Shown here piece by piece: positions 1 through 6,632 of a stretch of 15,568 nt of DNA. The notes beneath the pieces are model-generated. The model was not told the DNA's origin. It did no database searches and saw only the letters and a program-made list of their open reading frames with translations. The DNA is from an uncultured Oscillibacter sp. (GTDB taxonomy: Bacteria; Bacillota; Clostridia; Oscillospirales; Oscillospiraceae). Location of the stretch: positions 1-15,568 of the forward strand of contig CAJTZI010000050.1 of the NCBI GenBank assembly GCA_910584075.1, read 5' to 3'. Every line of letters begins with the position of its first letter. The stretch's first letter is position 1. Position numbers and translations under genes: made by a program.

Positions 1-21
1 AATGATACGGCCTATGGGGAG

Positions 22-42
22 CGTTATCAAATCGTTATCAAA
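22..42. repeat. Two tandem copies of a 10-base word at 11-bp spacing
   Basis: The word CGTTATCAAA occurs at 22-31 and again at 33-42, separated by one base, so the period is 11 bp, about one helical turn. It lies beyond the 3' end of the minus-strand GMP synthase gene. It could be half-sites for a DNA-binding protein belonging to whatever lies left of the window, or chance. Nothing else in the first 99 bases looks coding. Confidence 0.4.
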
Positions 43-65
43 AGAGGGACATGAAATCGGGAAAG

Positions 66-80
66 CGTTGCGCCGCAACG
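66..80 (-). terminator. Weak hairpin after the GMP synthase gene
   Basis: CGTTGC (66-71) pairs perfectly with GCAACG (75-80) around a 3-base loop, 20 bases past the stop codon of the minus-strand gene. On the minus strand only a short CTTTCCC tract follows, so this is a poor intrinsic terminator at best; the stem itself is clear but its function is uncertain. Confidence 0.25.
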
Positions 81-99
81 GGTTCATAGTTTTGGAAAA

Positions 100-1080
100 T
101 CACTCCCACTCAATGGTCCCAATAGGCTTGGGCGTCAGGTCATACAGCACCCGGCATACCCCCGGCACCTCCGCCAGGATGCGGCTGGTGACAGTCTCCA
201 GCACTGCCCAGGGCAGCTGGGGCACCGTGGCGGTCATGGCGTCCACGGTGTTGACGGCCCGGATGATCACCGGCCAGTCAAAGGCCCGCTTGCCGTTTCG
301 CACGCCGGTGGAGCGGAAGTCCGGCACCACGGTGAAGAACTGCCATACCTTGTCCGCAAGGTCCGCTTTGGCGAACTCCTCCCGGAGGATGGCGTCGGAC
401 TCCCGCAGGGCCGCCAGACGGTCCCGCGTGATGGCCCCCAGGCAGCGCACCCCCAGACCCGGGCCGGGGAAGGGCTGGCGCTCCACCATGGAAACCGGCA
501 GGCCCAGAGCCTTGCCCACTACACGCACCTCGTCTTTGAAGAGGAGCTTCACCGGTTCCACCAGCTCAAACTGCATCTCCTCCGGAAGCCCCCCCACGTT
601 GTGGTGAGCCTTCACGCCGTCACTTTCCAGGATGTCGGGGTAGATGGTTCCCTGGGCCAGGAAGGTGATGCCCTCCAGCTTCCGAGCCTCCTCGTCAAAG
701 ACCTTGATGAACTCGCCGCCGATGATCTTGCGCTTGCGTTCCGGCTCGTCCACCCCGGCCAGCAGGTCCAGGAAGCGGTCTGTGGCGTCCACGTAGATCA
801 GGTTGGCGTCCAGCTGGTTTTTGAAAACCTCAATCACCTGCTCGCTCTCGCCCTTACGCATGAGGCCATGGTTCACGTGGACGCACACCAGCTGCTTGCC
901 GACGGCCTTGATCAGCAGGGCGGCCACCACGGAGGAGTCCACGCCGCCGCTGAGGGCCAGCAGGACTTTTTTGTCGCCCACCTGGGCCCGGACCTTTTCC
1001 ACCTGGTCCGCAATAAAGGCCTCCGCCAGCTCCTGCGTGTTGATCCGCCGCATGTCGGCGGGACGCACGTTGTTTTCCAT
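100..1080 (-). CDS. guaA: GMP synthase ATP-pyrophosphatase subunit, lacking the glutaminase domain
   Basis: This 326-residue protein catalyses the amination of XMP to GMP in purine synthesis, using ATP to adenylate XMP. The ATP-pyrophosphatase loop SGGVDSS is at residues 44-50, the conserved QGTIYPDILES segment follows in mid-protein, and the C-terminal dimerisation domain carries QPFPGPGLGVRCLG and ends in KPIGTIEWE, as in E. coli GuaA. Bacterial GuaA is usually about 510-525 residues because a class I glutamine amidotransferase precedes this part. Here the protein starts at the inter-domain linker, so it resembles the split archaeal form. The ATG is supported by GGAGGA at 1087-1092, six bases upstream, and by a promoter only about 40 bases away, which leaves no room for the missing domain. 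Ammonia must come from a separate subunit or from free ammonium; neither is visible here. Confidence 0.93.
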   Translation of the reverse strand: MENNVRPADMRRINTQELAEAFIADQVEKVRAQVGDKKVLLALSGGVDSSVVAALLIKAVGKQLVCVHVNHGLMRKGESEQVIEVFKNQLDANLIYVDATDRFLDLLAGVDEPERKRKIIGGEFIKVFDEEARKLEGITFLAQGTIYPDILESDGVKAHHNVGGLPEEMQFELVEPVKLLFKDEVRVVGKALGLPVSMVERQPFPGPGLGVRCLGAITRDRLAALRESDAILREEFAKADLADKVWQFFTVVPDFRSTGVRNGKRAFDWPVIIRAVNTVDAMTATVPQLPWAVLETVTSRILAEVPGVCRVLYDLTPKPIGTIEWE

Positions 1081-1121
1081 ATTCCATCCTCCATCTGTAA
1101 ATTTCGGGTTTTCTCGAATTT

Positions 1122-1150
1122 TTTATACCATGATTTGACGGGAAAATCAA
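1122..1150 (-). promoter_or_regulatory. Sigma-A-type promoter of the GMP synthase gene
   Basis: On the minus strand a -35 of TTGATT (1145-1150) and a -10 of TATAAA (1122-1127) are separated by exactly 17 bases. The predicted transcript start is near 1115, giving a leader of about 35 bases. That is too short for a purine riboswitch, so any guanine control would have to act by another route. The match was judged by eye. Confidence 0.65.
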
Positions 1151-1473
1151 TAAAAATCTGAGGGAGACAGGAAAGAGAAGAGACTGTTTCTTAAATCGCG
1201 GCGGTTTCGGGGAATCTGGGGAAATTATTTACTACGTCAGGATCAAACTGCGGATGATTTCCGAGGCCTGTTTCATATTCGCTGTAACATGCAGATTTTT
1301 CGCGGCATTGAAAAAATGACAGTTTCGAAGACGCCTCCCAATTCAATTGTCTGCGCTGATTGGGGCGTTGGCACCGGACTATTTCAAGGCGGTCTCATGG
1401 AATGACCGGAGAGTCCAGCCGTCTGTGCTTTCTGAAAAGAACGAAAAACCGCCTCATTCTCCCGTAAGATGCT
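1151..1473. other. Intergenic spacer without a recognisable gene
   Basis: About 320 bases between the divergent GMP synthase and M23 genes, visibly less GC-rich than the flanking coding DNA. I find no convincing gene. On the minus strand a 36-codon open stretch (1232-1342, bounded by stops) ends in a plausible peptide, KQASEIIRSLILT, preceded by AAKNLHVT. It has no good start or ribosome binding site, so it may be a gene remnant or chance. No riboswitch or strong terminator was recognised. Confidence 0.4.
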
Positions 1474-1503
1474 GTATAACTCCCGGAAAACCTGTCCATA
1501 CTC
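1474..1503 (+). promoter_or_regulatory. Possible sporulation (sigma-F/G-like) promoter of the M23 gene
   Basis: GTATA (1474-1478) matches the -35 pentamer of forespore sigma factors (GYWTA for sigma-F). After 15 bases comes GTCCATACTC (1494-1503), a partial match to their -10 (CATACT fits the CATNNT core). The predicted start would be about 10-12 bases before the GGGAGG ribosome binding site, which is sensible spacing. No good sigma-A promoter was found at this position. The -10 match is imperfect, and the idea leans partly on the SpoIIQ-like product. Confidence 0.35.
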
Positions 1504-1534
1504 CCCTTGTACCAAATTAAGGGAGGGACAAGCA

Positions 1535-2254
1535 ATGAACAATTGGAAGTCGATTTTTGGCAGCGCCTGGTTTTACGCGGTTTTGGCACTGTGCGTTCTG
1601 GCTGTGGGCGTAGGGGGCAGCTTTGCACTGTTTGCGGGCCGGGACAAGCCTGCGGATGAGAGCGTGCCTCGGAGAACGGATCTGATCACCCCATCTGTCG
1701 TGGAGCCCGCCGCGCCGGAAATTCCCGCCGTGGTGGAAACCATCGCCCCGGCGGAGCATGAGACGGAGGAGACGCCGGAACAGGAGACTCCGCCCCCCAT
1801 GCCGGAGCTCCCGGTGGACGACACCCCGGTGGTGGTGGAGGCCCCCAGGCTGATCGTCTCGCCGCTGAACGGGGAGGTGGTCACGGTCTTCTCCGTAGAT
1901 CAGCTGGTGTACAACGAGACCCTGGCGGACTGGCGCACCCATGACGGCATCGACATCTCCGCCGTCCAGGGCACCACGGTGCTGGCGGCCAGCTCCGGAA
2001 CCGTGTCCTCGGTGACGGACGATCCCCTGATGGGCACCACGGTGGTCATCAACCATGACGGCGGCTACCAGACCACCTACTCCAACCTCCAGGCCCGGCC
2101 CAACGTGGAGGCGGGGGAGACTGTCTCCGCCGGGCAGATTATCGGCGCGGTGGGCCGCACTGCGCCGGCAGAGTCCGCCCAGGGCCCCCACCTCCATTTC
2201 TCCGTCACCAAGGACGGGTCGCCGGTGGACCCCAACGAGTACCTCAAGCGGTGA
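1535..2254 (+). CDS. SpoIIQ-like M23 (LytM-fold) membrane protein
   Basis: A 239-residue protein with a single N-terminal membrane segment (about residues 11-33), a Pro/Glu/Thr-rich linker (about 38-105) and a C-terminal M23 domain (about 107-239). The M23 zinc ligands are intact: HDGID (His136, Asp140) and HLH (His219, His221). The usual YAHL histidine is replaced by asparagine (YSNL, residues 182-185). This architecture, the LVYNETLADWRTH segment and the YSNL variant resemble clostridial SpoIIQ, the forespore partner of SpoIIIAH in the engulfment channel; a general LytM endopeptidase is the alternative. The ATG at 1535 is chosen over an upstream one at 1469 because GGGAGG lies eight bases before it and the membrane segment then sits at the N-terminus. 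It is monocistronic and ends at a strong hairpin. Confidence 0.85.
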   Translation: MNNWKSIFGSAWFYAVLALCVLAVGVGGSFALFAGRDKPADESVPRRTDLITPSVVEPAAPEIPAVVETIAPAEHETEETPEQETPPPMPELPVDDTPVVVEAPRLIVSPLNGEVVTVFSVDQLVYNETLADWRTHDGIDISAVQGTTVLAASSGTVSSVTDDPLMGTTVVINHDGGYQTTYSNLQARPNVEAGETVSAGQIIGAVGRTAPAESAQGPHLHFSVTKDGSPVDPNEYLKR

Positions 2255-2295
2255 GGCGCGAAGGAAGCTCCGGGGCGCCCGCATACGGGGGATAG

Positions 2296-2344
2296 AAAAT
2301 CACCCTTACCCGAAAAGCCGCGGCTTCCGGGTAAGGGTGATTTT
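2296..2344. terminator. Bidirectional intrinsic terminator
   Basis: A perfect 17-bp stem pairs 2296-2312 with 2328-2344. The loop is itself a 12-base palindrome, AAGCCGCGGCTT. The stem begins with AAAA and ends with TTTT, so each strand ends its hairpin in a U-run. It sits between the convergent M23 gene and the ankyrin gene and should stop transcription from both sides. Confidence 0.85.
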
Positions 2345-2412
2345 CATGGCGTGCTGAGCGGGCCGGGGAAAGGGCGGGACGGCGGCCCCAACAGGCAGCC
2401 AGGGGGGACGGA

Positions 2413-2889
2413 CTAGGCATTTGCCTGTTCGGCTCCCCGGGGAACTCCGTGCAATCGGAAATTTGCCCGTTCTAACAGTTCGATGAGAGGAGGTTCTGCC
2501 TGGGTGATTTCGGCGAAATCAAAAGCGGTCTGCCCTGGCCGGCTGCATAAGGAAGGGTCTGCGCCATGGTCAACCAGAAGCCGGACGATCTCCTGACGGT
2601 GCTCTGTTCTTTTTAGAAATACCGCCGCCAATGGCCGGACGCCGTCGCGGCGGCCGATGTTGGGGTCGGCGCCGGCCTCCAACAGCAGCTTGACAACGTC
2701 AGCCTTATGCTGCATCACAGCGATCATCAGGTAAGTATATCCCTCGGAATTGGATATGTTCACATCCGGAATGCTTTGAATCATGGCCTGGATCCGCTGG
2801 AATTGACTGGTTACGCTGCCTTTGGCCAACTCGGTTTTGTACACCGCCATTTCATTCAGCAATCGATCCATTTCACTGCTGCGCCGCAT
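2413..2889 (-). CDS. Small ankyrin-repeat protein
   Basis: A 158-residue cytoplasmic protein without signal peptide or membrane segment. About three ankyrin repeats are visible: residues 48-80 (EGYTYLMIAVMQHKADVVKL then LLEAGADPN), 82-113 (DGVRPLAAVF to LLVDHGADPS) and 117-145 (GQTAFDFAE to LIELLERA). The first roughly 45 residues form a charged helical cap. Ankyrin repeats bind other proteins, so the function depends on the partner. The start is supported by AGGGGG at 2897-2902, seven bases upstream; a second in-frame Met at residue 7 is possible. It lies 51 bases after the DUF3810 gene on the same strand, probably in the same transcript, which makes that protein the first partner to consider. 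The job itself is unknown. Confidence 0.85.
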   Translation of the reverse strand: MRRSSEMDRLLNEMAVYKTELAKGSVTSQFQRIQAMIQSIPDVNISNSEGYTYLMIAVMQHKADVVKLLLEAGADPNIGRRDGVRPLAAVFLKRTEHRQEIVRLLVDHGADPSLCSRPGQTAFDFAEITQAEPPLIELLERANFRLHGVPRGAEQANA

Positions 2890-2940
2890 ATGATTTCCCC
2901 CTTCACCATTTGGAGGTGCCGCCTGTTTCGGCCGCTCACG

Positions 2941-4029
2941 CTATTTGTAGTACGCCACCAGCAAATCCACCACGGTGCCGTAGGACTGGATGCCCCGCTC
3001 ATCGCCGTAGGCCTTGAGCATACTGTCATAGACCTTGCTGGAGACCTTTTTGGCGGCGGAGTTCCGGAACTGGGCCCAGTAGGCGTTGTTATGCGCCAGG
3101 TCCGCCTGAACCGTCTCCGGCAGGGTATCCCGAATGGCCCAGTAGGTGTCCGGGTCCAGGGAGTACAGGGCGTTGCCCAGGTAGATATACCCCATGAGCC
3201 AGCCGGAGTAGACGTAGGCGGGATTCCCGCTGGCAGTGGCGGCCAGCACCGCCAGGAAATTGCACTCCTGCTCCGAGGCGATGCCCCGCTGGTGAGCCAG
3301 CTCATGGGTGACAGTGGAGGGCAGGAGGCAGGCGGGGCTGTCGATGTTCACATTGGACTCCCCGGTATAGGCACAGTAGAAGCCGGTGAAGTCCATGCGG
3401 CTCATAAGCCGGGAGAAGAACATGGGTTTCACCCCTTTGTCCTCGAAGGCCAGGAAGGGGAACTCCTCCTCCAGGGCGTCGTAGACATGGGGGCTGTCCG
3501 CCAGGATCTCCTTCCAGGATACAGCGAAGCGGCCTGTTTCATCCCGGGGGACGTCGCCTGCCGAGAGAGCCGTCCGCTCCGCGAAATACGCCGTCACGGA
3601 TTTCAGGTCCTTCGGGGCCACGGGCTGGGCGTAAATGCCGGACTTGTCCTGAAAGCTGTCCGTCCAAAAGCTGAGGCCCCACAGAAAGAAAAACAGGGTG
3701 CCAACGGTCACGCAGGCGCAGAGGGCTCCCAGGACCGCACCGTAGGCCCGTTGCCGCCGGCGGCCCCTGGCCCGGACGACAGCGATGATGCTCCAGGCCA
3801 GGTATCCCAGGCTCAGCAGGACGGCCAGGACGTAGAGGACCTCCATGACGGAGAAGTCCACCCGGTAGCACAGCTCCCCCAGTCCCCGCCGCAGGGGAAC
3901 GGTGACGTGCTCCGCCAGGGCGTTCATCCAGGCCCGGTTCCCCCGGCACAGCCGGAGGACCAGCAGAACGCCCAGGGCGGACAGCAACCAGATATGGAGT
4001 TTTTTGTATGGGAGGAAAAAGTGTTTCAT
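2941..4029 (-). CDS. DUF3810 family membrane-anchored zinc metallopeptidase-like protein
   Basis: A 362-residue protein with three likely N-terminal membrane segments (about 12-28, 61-85 and 97-120), followed by a large domain. That domain holds a gluzincin-type zinc site, HELAH at residues 242-246, and the downstream SEQECNF at 252-258, whose glutamate could be the third ligand. This layout matches DUF3810, a family of uncharacterised membrane proteins with a peptidase-like HExxH. The active domain should face outside if the usual topology holds. No good ribosome binding site precedes the ATG at 4029; it is kept because the first membrane segment follows directly. The gene is probably transcribed with the downstream ankyrin gene. 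Substrate and role are not known, and no promoter was recognised in the palindrome-rich DNA upstream. Confidence 0.85.
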   Translation of the reverse strand: MKHFFLPYKKLHIWLLSALGVLLVLRLCRGNRAWMNALAEHVTVPLRRGLGELCYRVDFSVMEVLYVLAVLLSLGYLAWSIIAVVRARGRRRQRAYGAVLGALCACVTVGTLFFFLWGLSFWTDSFQDKSGIYAQPVAPKDLKSVTAYFAERTALSAGDVPRDETGRFAVSWKEILADSPHVYDALEEEFPFLAFEDKGVKPMFFSRLMSRMDFTGFYCAYTGESNVNIDSPACLLPSTVTHELAHQRGIASEQECNFLAVLAATASGNPAYVYSGWLMGYIYLGNALYSLDPDTYWAIRDTLPETVQADLAHNNAYWAQFRNSAAKKVSSKVYDSMLKAYGDERGIQSYGTVVDLLVAYYK

Positions 4030-4079
4030 GGTGATCGATTACTTTCATTGCCGTCGTGGAGGATTGGATGACAGAGGGG

Positions 4080-4284
4080 CGCGCAGCGCGTGAAAGTTCT
4101 TTTCTGTCACTTTTTCGTTCAAGAAAAAGTGACAAGAGCTCCGGTGCTCAGGGGCTTTGCCCCTGCCTTGAAAACTGCGGTCATTCAATATGGAAGCGCT
4201 CCGGGCGGAGACCCGCCTGTGGAGATATTCCCCGCTCCGCGGGGACTTACGGGGCTTTGCCCCGCACCCCAGCAGAGGCTCTGC
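4080..4284. repeat. Cluster of short intergenic palindromes
   Basis: Non-coding DNA between two minus-strand units contains at least six hairpin-forming units. They are CGCGC/GCGCG (4080-4090); a 12-bp stem TGTCACTTTTTC (4105-4116) with 4123-4134; CAGGGGC/GCCCCTG (4149-4165); CCCCGC/GCGGGG (4230-4244); CGGGGC/GCCCCG (4250-4264); and GCAGAG/CTCTGC (4272-4284). The core GGGGCTTTGCCCC occurs twice (4151-4163 and 4251-4263). None is followed by a clear U-run on either strand. The look is that of a dispersed repetitive extragenic element mosaic rather than a single terminator, although some units could end the importer transcript that stops at 4307. Confidence 0.6.
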
Positions 4285-4306
4285 CCCTGGGCCCTCCGGA
4301 CTGGCT

Positions 4307-5041
4307 CTATTCAGCTGCCGCTAGCAGCTGCCGCGTATACGCCTCTTTCGGATGCTCAAAAATCTCCGCCACGGCGCCCTGCTCCACAATGCGGCCCTGC
4401 TTCATTACCAGCACCCGGTCGCAGAGCTGATAGACCACGTTCAGGTCGTGGGAGATGAAGAGGTAGCTTAAATCCAGCTCATTCCGCAGATTTTTCAGCA
4501 GCTTGAGAATCTGGGCCTGAATGGTCACGTCCAGTGCGGAGACCGGCTCGTCGGCGATTAGGAACCGGGGCCGCTGGATCAGCGCCGCGGCAATGGACAC
4601 CCGCTGCCGCTGCCCGCCGGAGAGCTCATCGGGCTTTGCCTCCAGGCACTCCTCCGGCAGCTCCACCCGTTCCAGCATCTCCCGCACCCGGCGCTTCCGC
4701 TCCTGGGGGCCGTACCTGCCGAAGATCCGCAGGGGTTCCTCCAGAGCCCAGGAGACGGGATAGGCGGGATTCAGGGAGCTGTATGGGTCCTGAAAGATCA
4801 TCTGGGGCCGCTTGGTGTAGTGGATGACCTCTCCCCGGTCCGGCTTCACCATCCCCAGGATGGTCCGGGCCAGGGTGGATTTGCCGGTGCCGGACTCCCC
4901 CACAAGGCCCAGAATCTCGCCGTGGCGGACATCAAAGGTCACGTCGTGGAGCACCTCCTGATTTGCCCTCCGCCGGAAGTGGCCGCCCTCCCGGTAGCCG
5001 CTGGTGACATGACGGAGAGACAAAACGGTTTCCTCGCTCAT
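4307..5041 (-). CDS. Peptide/nickel ABC importer ATPase, second subunit (OppF/DppF/NikE type)
   Basis: A 244-residue cytoplasmic ATPase that powers the importer. Motifs: Walker A GESGTGKST (48-56), Q-loop QMIFQDP (Gln84), signature LSGGQRQR (140-147), Walker B FLIADEP (160-166), D-loop SALD, H-loop His198 in ISHD. It is short for OppF/DppF (about 310-330 residues). The C-terminal peptide-transporter extension is missing, and the strand region between Walker A and the Q-loop is compressed by roughly 15-20 residues (GEVIHYTKRPQMIFQ). The NikE-like length suggests a compact form; all catalytic motifs are kept. An ATGA overlap with the preceding ATPase fixes the start at 5041 and indicates translational coupling. 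It is the last gene of the operon. Confidence 0.92.
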   Translation of the reverse strand: MSEETVLSLRHVTSGYREGGHFRRRANQEVLHDVTFDVRHGEILGLVGESGTGKSTLARTILGMVKPDRGEVIHYTKRPQMIFQDPYSSLNPAYPVSWALEEPLRIFGRYGPQERKRRVREMLERVELPEECLEAKPDELSGGQRQRVSIAAALIQRPRFLIADEPVSALDVTIQAQILKLLKNLRNELDLSYLFISHDLNVVYQLCDRVLVMKQGRIVEQGAVAEIFEHPKEAYTRQLLAAAE

Positions 5042-5829
5042 GGGGCATCCTCCCTTCTCTCCCGGGTGGGGATGGCGGCAATCAGCCGCTGGGTGTAGGG
5101 GTGCCGGGGGTGGTGGAATACGGTGTCCGTCTCCCCCTCCTCCACCAGAACGCCCCGCTGCATTACCGCCACCCGGCCGCAGAGCCTGCGCACCACGTTC
5201 AGGTTGTGGGAGATGAACAGCATGGAGATGCCGCTCTCGGCGTTCAGTTTTTTCAAAAGCTCCAGGATCTGGGCCTGGATGGTCACGTCCAGGGCGGTGG
5301 TGGGCTCGTCCAGCAGCAGCAGCTTTGGCCGGATGACGATGGCCGCGGCGATCATGGCCCGCTGGAGCATCCCGCCGGAGAGCTGGTGGGGGTACTTGCC
5401 GTAAACCTCTTCCGGGGCCGGCAGCTCTACCGCCGCCAGTGCCTCCAGGGCAAGCCGCTTCCGCTCCGCCCTGGGGAGGCTTTGGTGAATGGAGAGGACC
5501 TCCTCCACCTGGGGCCCGATCTTCATCAGAGGATCCATGCAGCTCTGGGGCTCCTGGAATACCACGCCGATCTCCCGGCCCTGGATCTTCCGCAGCGACC
5601 GGCGGGGGAGGTGGAGCAGTTCCCGCCCGTCCAGCAGAATTTTGCCGGAGTAATCGCACCGGCTCCGGGGCAGCAGACCCGCCACGCTCATGGCGGTGAC
5701 GGACTTGCCGGAGCCGGACTCCCCCACCAGACCCAGGATGTCGCCGTTCTCGATGGTGAACGACACCCCCGCCACGGCCTCCCGGTCCCGGTTGTGGAAT
5801 TTCACGTGCAGGTCTCGAATTTCCAGCAT
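5038..5829 (-). CDS. Peptide/nickel ABC importer ATPase, first subunit (OppD/DppD/NikD type)
   Basis: A 263-residue ATPase, partner of the following one; the pair forms the asymmetric nucleotide-binding dimer. Motifs: Walker A GESGSGKS (36-43), Q-loop VVFQEPQ (Gln92), signature LSGGMLQR (150-157), Walker B LLLLDEP (170-176), H-loop His208 in ISHN. The sequence ends soon after HPYTQRLIAAIP, so most of the long OppD C-terminal extension and its cysteine-rich tail are absent; the length again fits NikD-like proteins. The start ATG overlaps the TAA stop of the permease gene by one base (TAATG) and is preceded by GGAGGGG. Substrate cannot be told from the ATPases. Confidence 0.92.
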   Translation of the reverse strand: MLEIRDLHVKFHNRDREAVAGVSFTIENGDILGLVGESGSGKSVTAMSVAGLLPRSRCDYSGKILLDGRELLHLPRRSLRKIQGREIGVVFQEPQSCMDPLMKIGPQVEEVLSIHQSLPRAERKRLALEALAAVELPAPEEVYGKYPHQLSGGMLQRAMIAAAIVIRPKLLLLDEPTTALDVTIQAQILELLKKLNAESGISMLFISHNLNVVRRLCGRVAVMQRGVLVEEGETDTVFHHPRHPYTQRLIAAIPTRERREDAP

Positions 5830-6632
5830 TATGTCCCCTCCCCGTTCCGGCGCTGCAGCCCCTCGCCAATAAGGCCGGCGCTGAACACCATCAGAATGAT
5901 GACAAGACCCGTGCCGGCGGCGTACCAGGGGGCGATGCCGAACATCCCCTGGGCTTCCGAGAGCATATAGCCCAAAGAGGCGTCCGGCGGCGTGACGCCG
6001 ATGCCGAGATAGCTCATGGAGGCCTCCGCCAGCACGGCGTTGTTGAAGCCGATGGTCAGGGCCGGCAGCAGCACGTGCATGACGTTGGGCAGGATGTGCA
6101 CCAGCAGAATCCGCCCGCTGCCCGCCCCCATGAGCCGGGCGCTTTTGACGTAGTTCACGTCCCGAAGGGCGGCGAAGGCCGTCCGGGTGATCCGGGCAAA
6201 GCCGGGGATAAACACCAGTCCCAGGGCCAGAATGACGTTGATCTGCTTCCCGGGGCCCAGGACGCTGATGACCACCAGGGCCAGCAGGACGCTGGGGAAG
6301 GCGGTGAGGGCGTCGTTAATCCGCATCAGGACCTCGTCCACAATGCCGCCGAAGTACCCGGTGAGAGCTCCGATGACCGTGCCGCACCCGGCGCCGATGG
6401 CCACGGTTGCCAGGGCGATGGAGGCGGTGGTCCCGGCGCCCTTCATCACCCGGCTGAGGATGTCCCGGCCGAAGTTGTCCGTACCCATCAGGTGGGCCAG
6501 AGAGGGGCCGGAGCGGTCCGCGGTCATGGCGTTGGGGTCCCAGGGTGTCCAGAAAAAGCCCAGGACGATCAGCGCCGCCGTCAGTCCCGCCAGAATCAGT
6601 CCGGCGGTGAGATAACCGTTCTGCCGTCTCAT
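5829..6632 (-). CDS. Peptide/nickel ABC importer permease C (OppC/DppC type)
   Basis: A 267-residue inner-membrane permease. After a first membrane segment (about 8-28) comes the family hallmark GTDNFGRDILSR (50-61), then further membrane helices and the EAA coupling loop YVKSARLMGAGSGRILLVHI (161-180), which docks on the ATPases. The LGIGVTPPDASLG segment near the C-terminus is also typical. The ATG at 6632 overlaps the stop of the permease B gene (ATGA) and has GGGAGG just upstream. Length is a little under the family norm of about 280-300, mainly from a short N-terminus. Confidence 0.94.
   Translation of the reverse strand: MRRQNGYLTAGLILAGLTAALIVLGFFWTPWDPNAMTADRSGPSLAHLMGTDNFGRDILSRVMKGAGTTASIALATVAIGAGCGTVIGALTGYFGGIVDEVLMRINDALTAFPSVLLALVVISVLGPGKQINVILALGLVFIPGFARITRTAFAALRDVNYVKSARLMGAGSGRILLVHILPNVMHVLLPALTIGFNNAVLAEASMSYLGIGVTPPDASLGYMLSEAQGMFGIAPWYAAGTGLVIILMVFSAGLIGEGLQRRNGEGT

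Noticed and set aside
1081..1150. Purine riboswitch before the GMP synthase gene.
   Set aside because: The predicted leader is only about 35 bases and contains no three-way-junction aptamer.
1232..1342. Minus-strand 36-codon open stretch with AAKNLHVT, reminiscent of the LysR helix-turn-helix.
   Set aside because: No start codon or ribosome site at its beginning, stops on both sides, and too short to support homology; kept only as a note on the spacer.
2707..4071. Long plus-strand open frame of 454 codons opposite the DUF3810 and ankyrin genes.
   Set aside because: Antisense shadow in GC-rich DNA: low-complexity Gly/His/Gln/Val-rich product with no motif, while the minus strand shows clear domains.
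5042..5869. Upstream part of the 520-codon frame that contains the second ATPase.
   Set aside because: Only the part from the ATG at 5041 shows ABC motifs; the upstream residues are Gly/Pro/Arg-rich and out of frame with the first ATPase encoded there.
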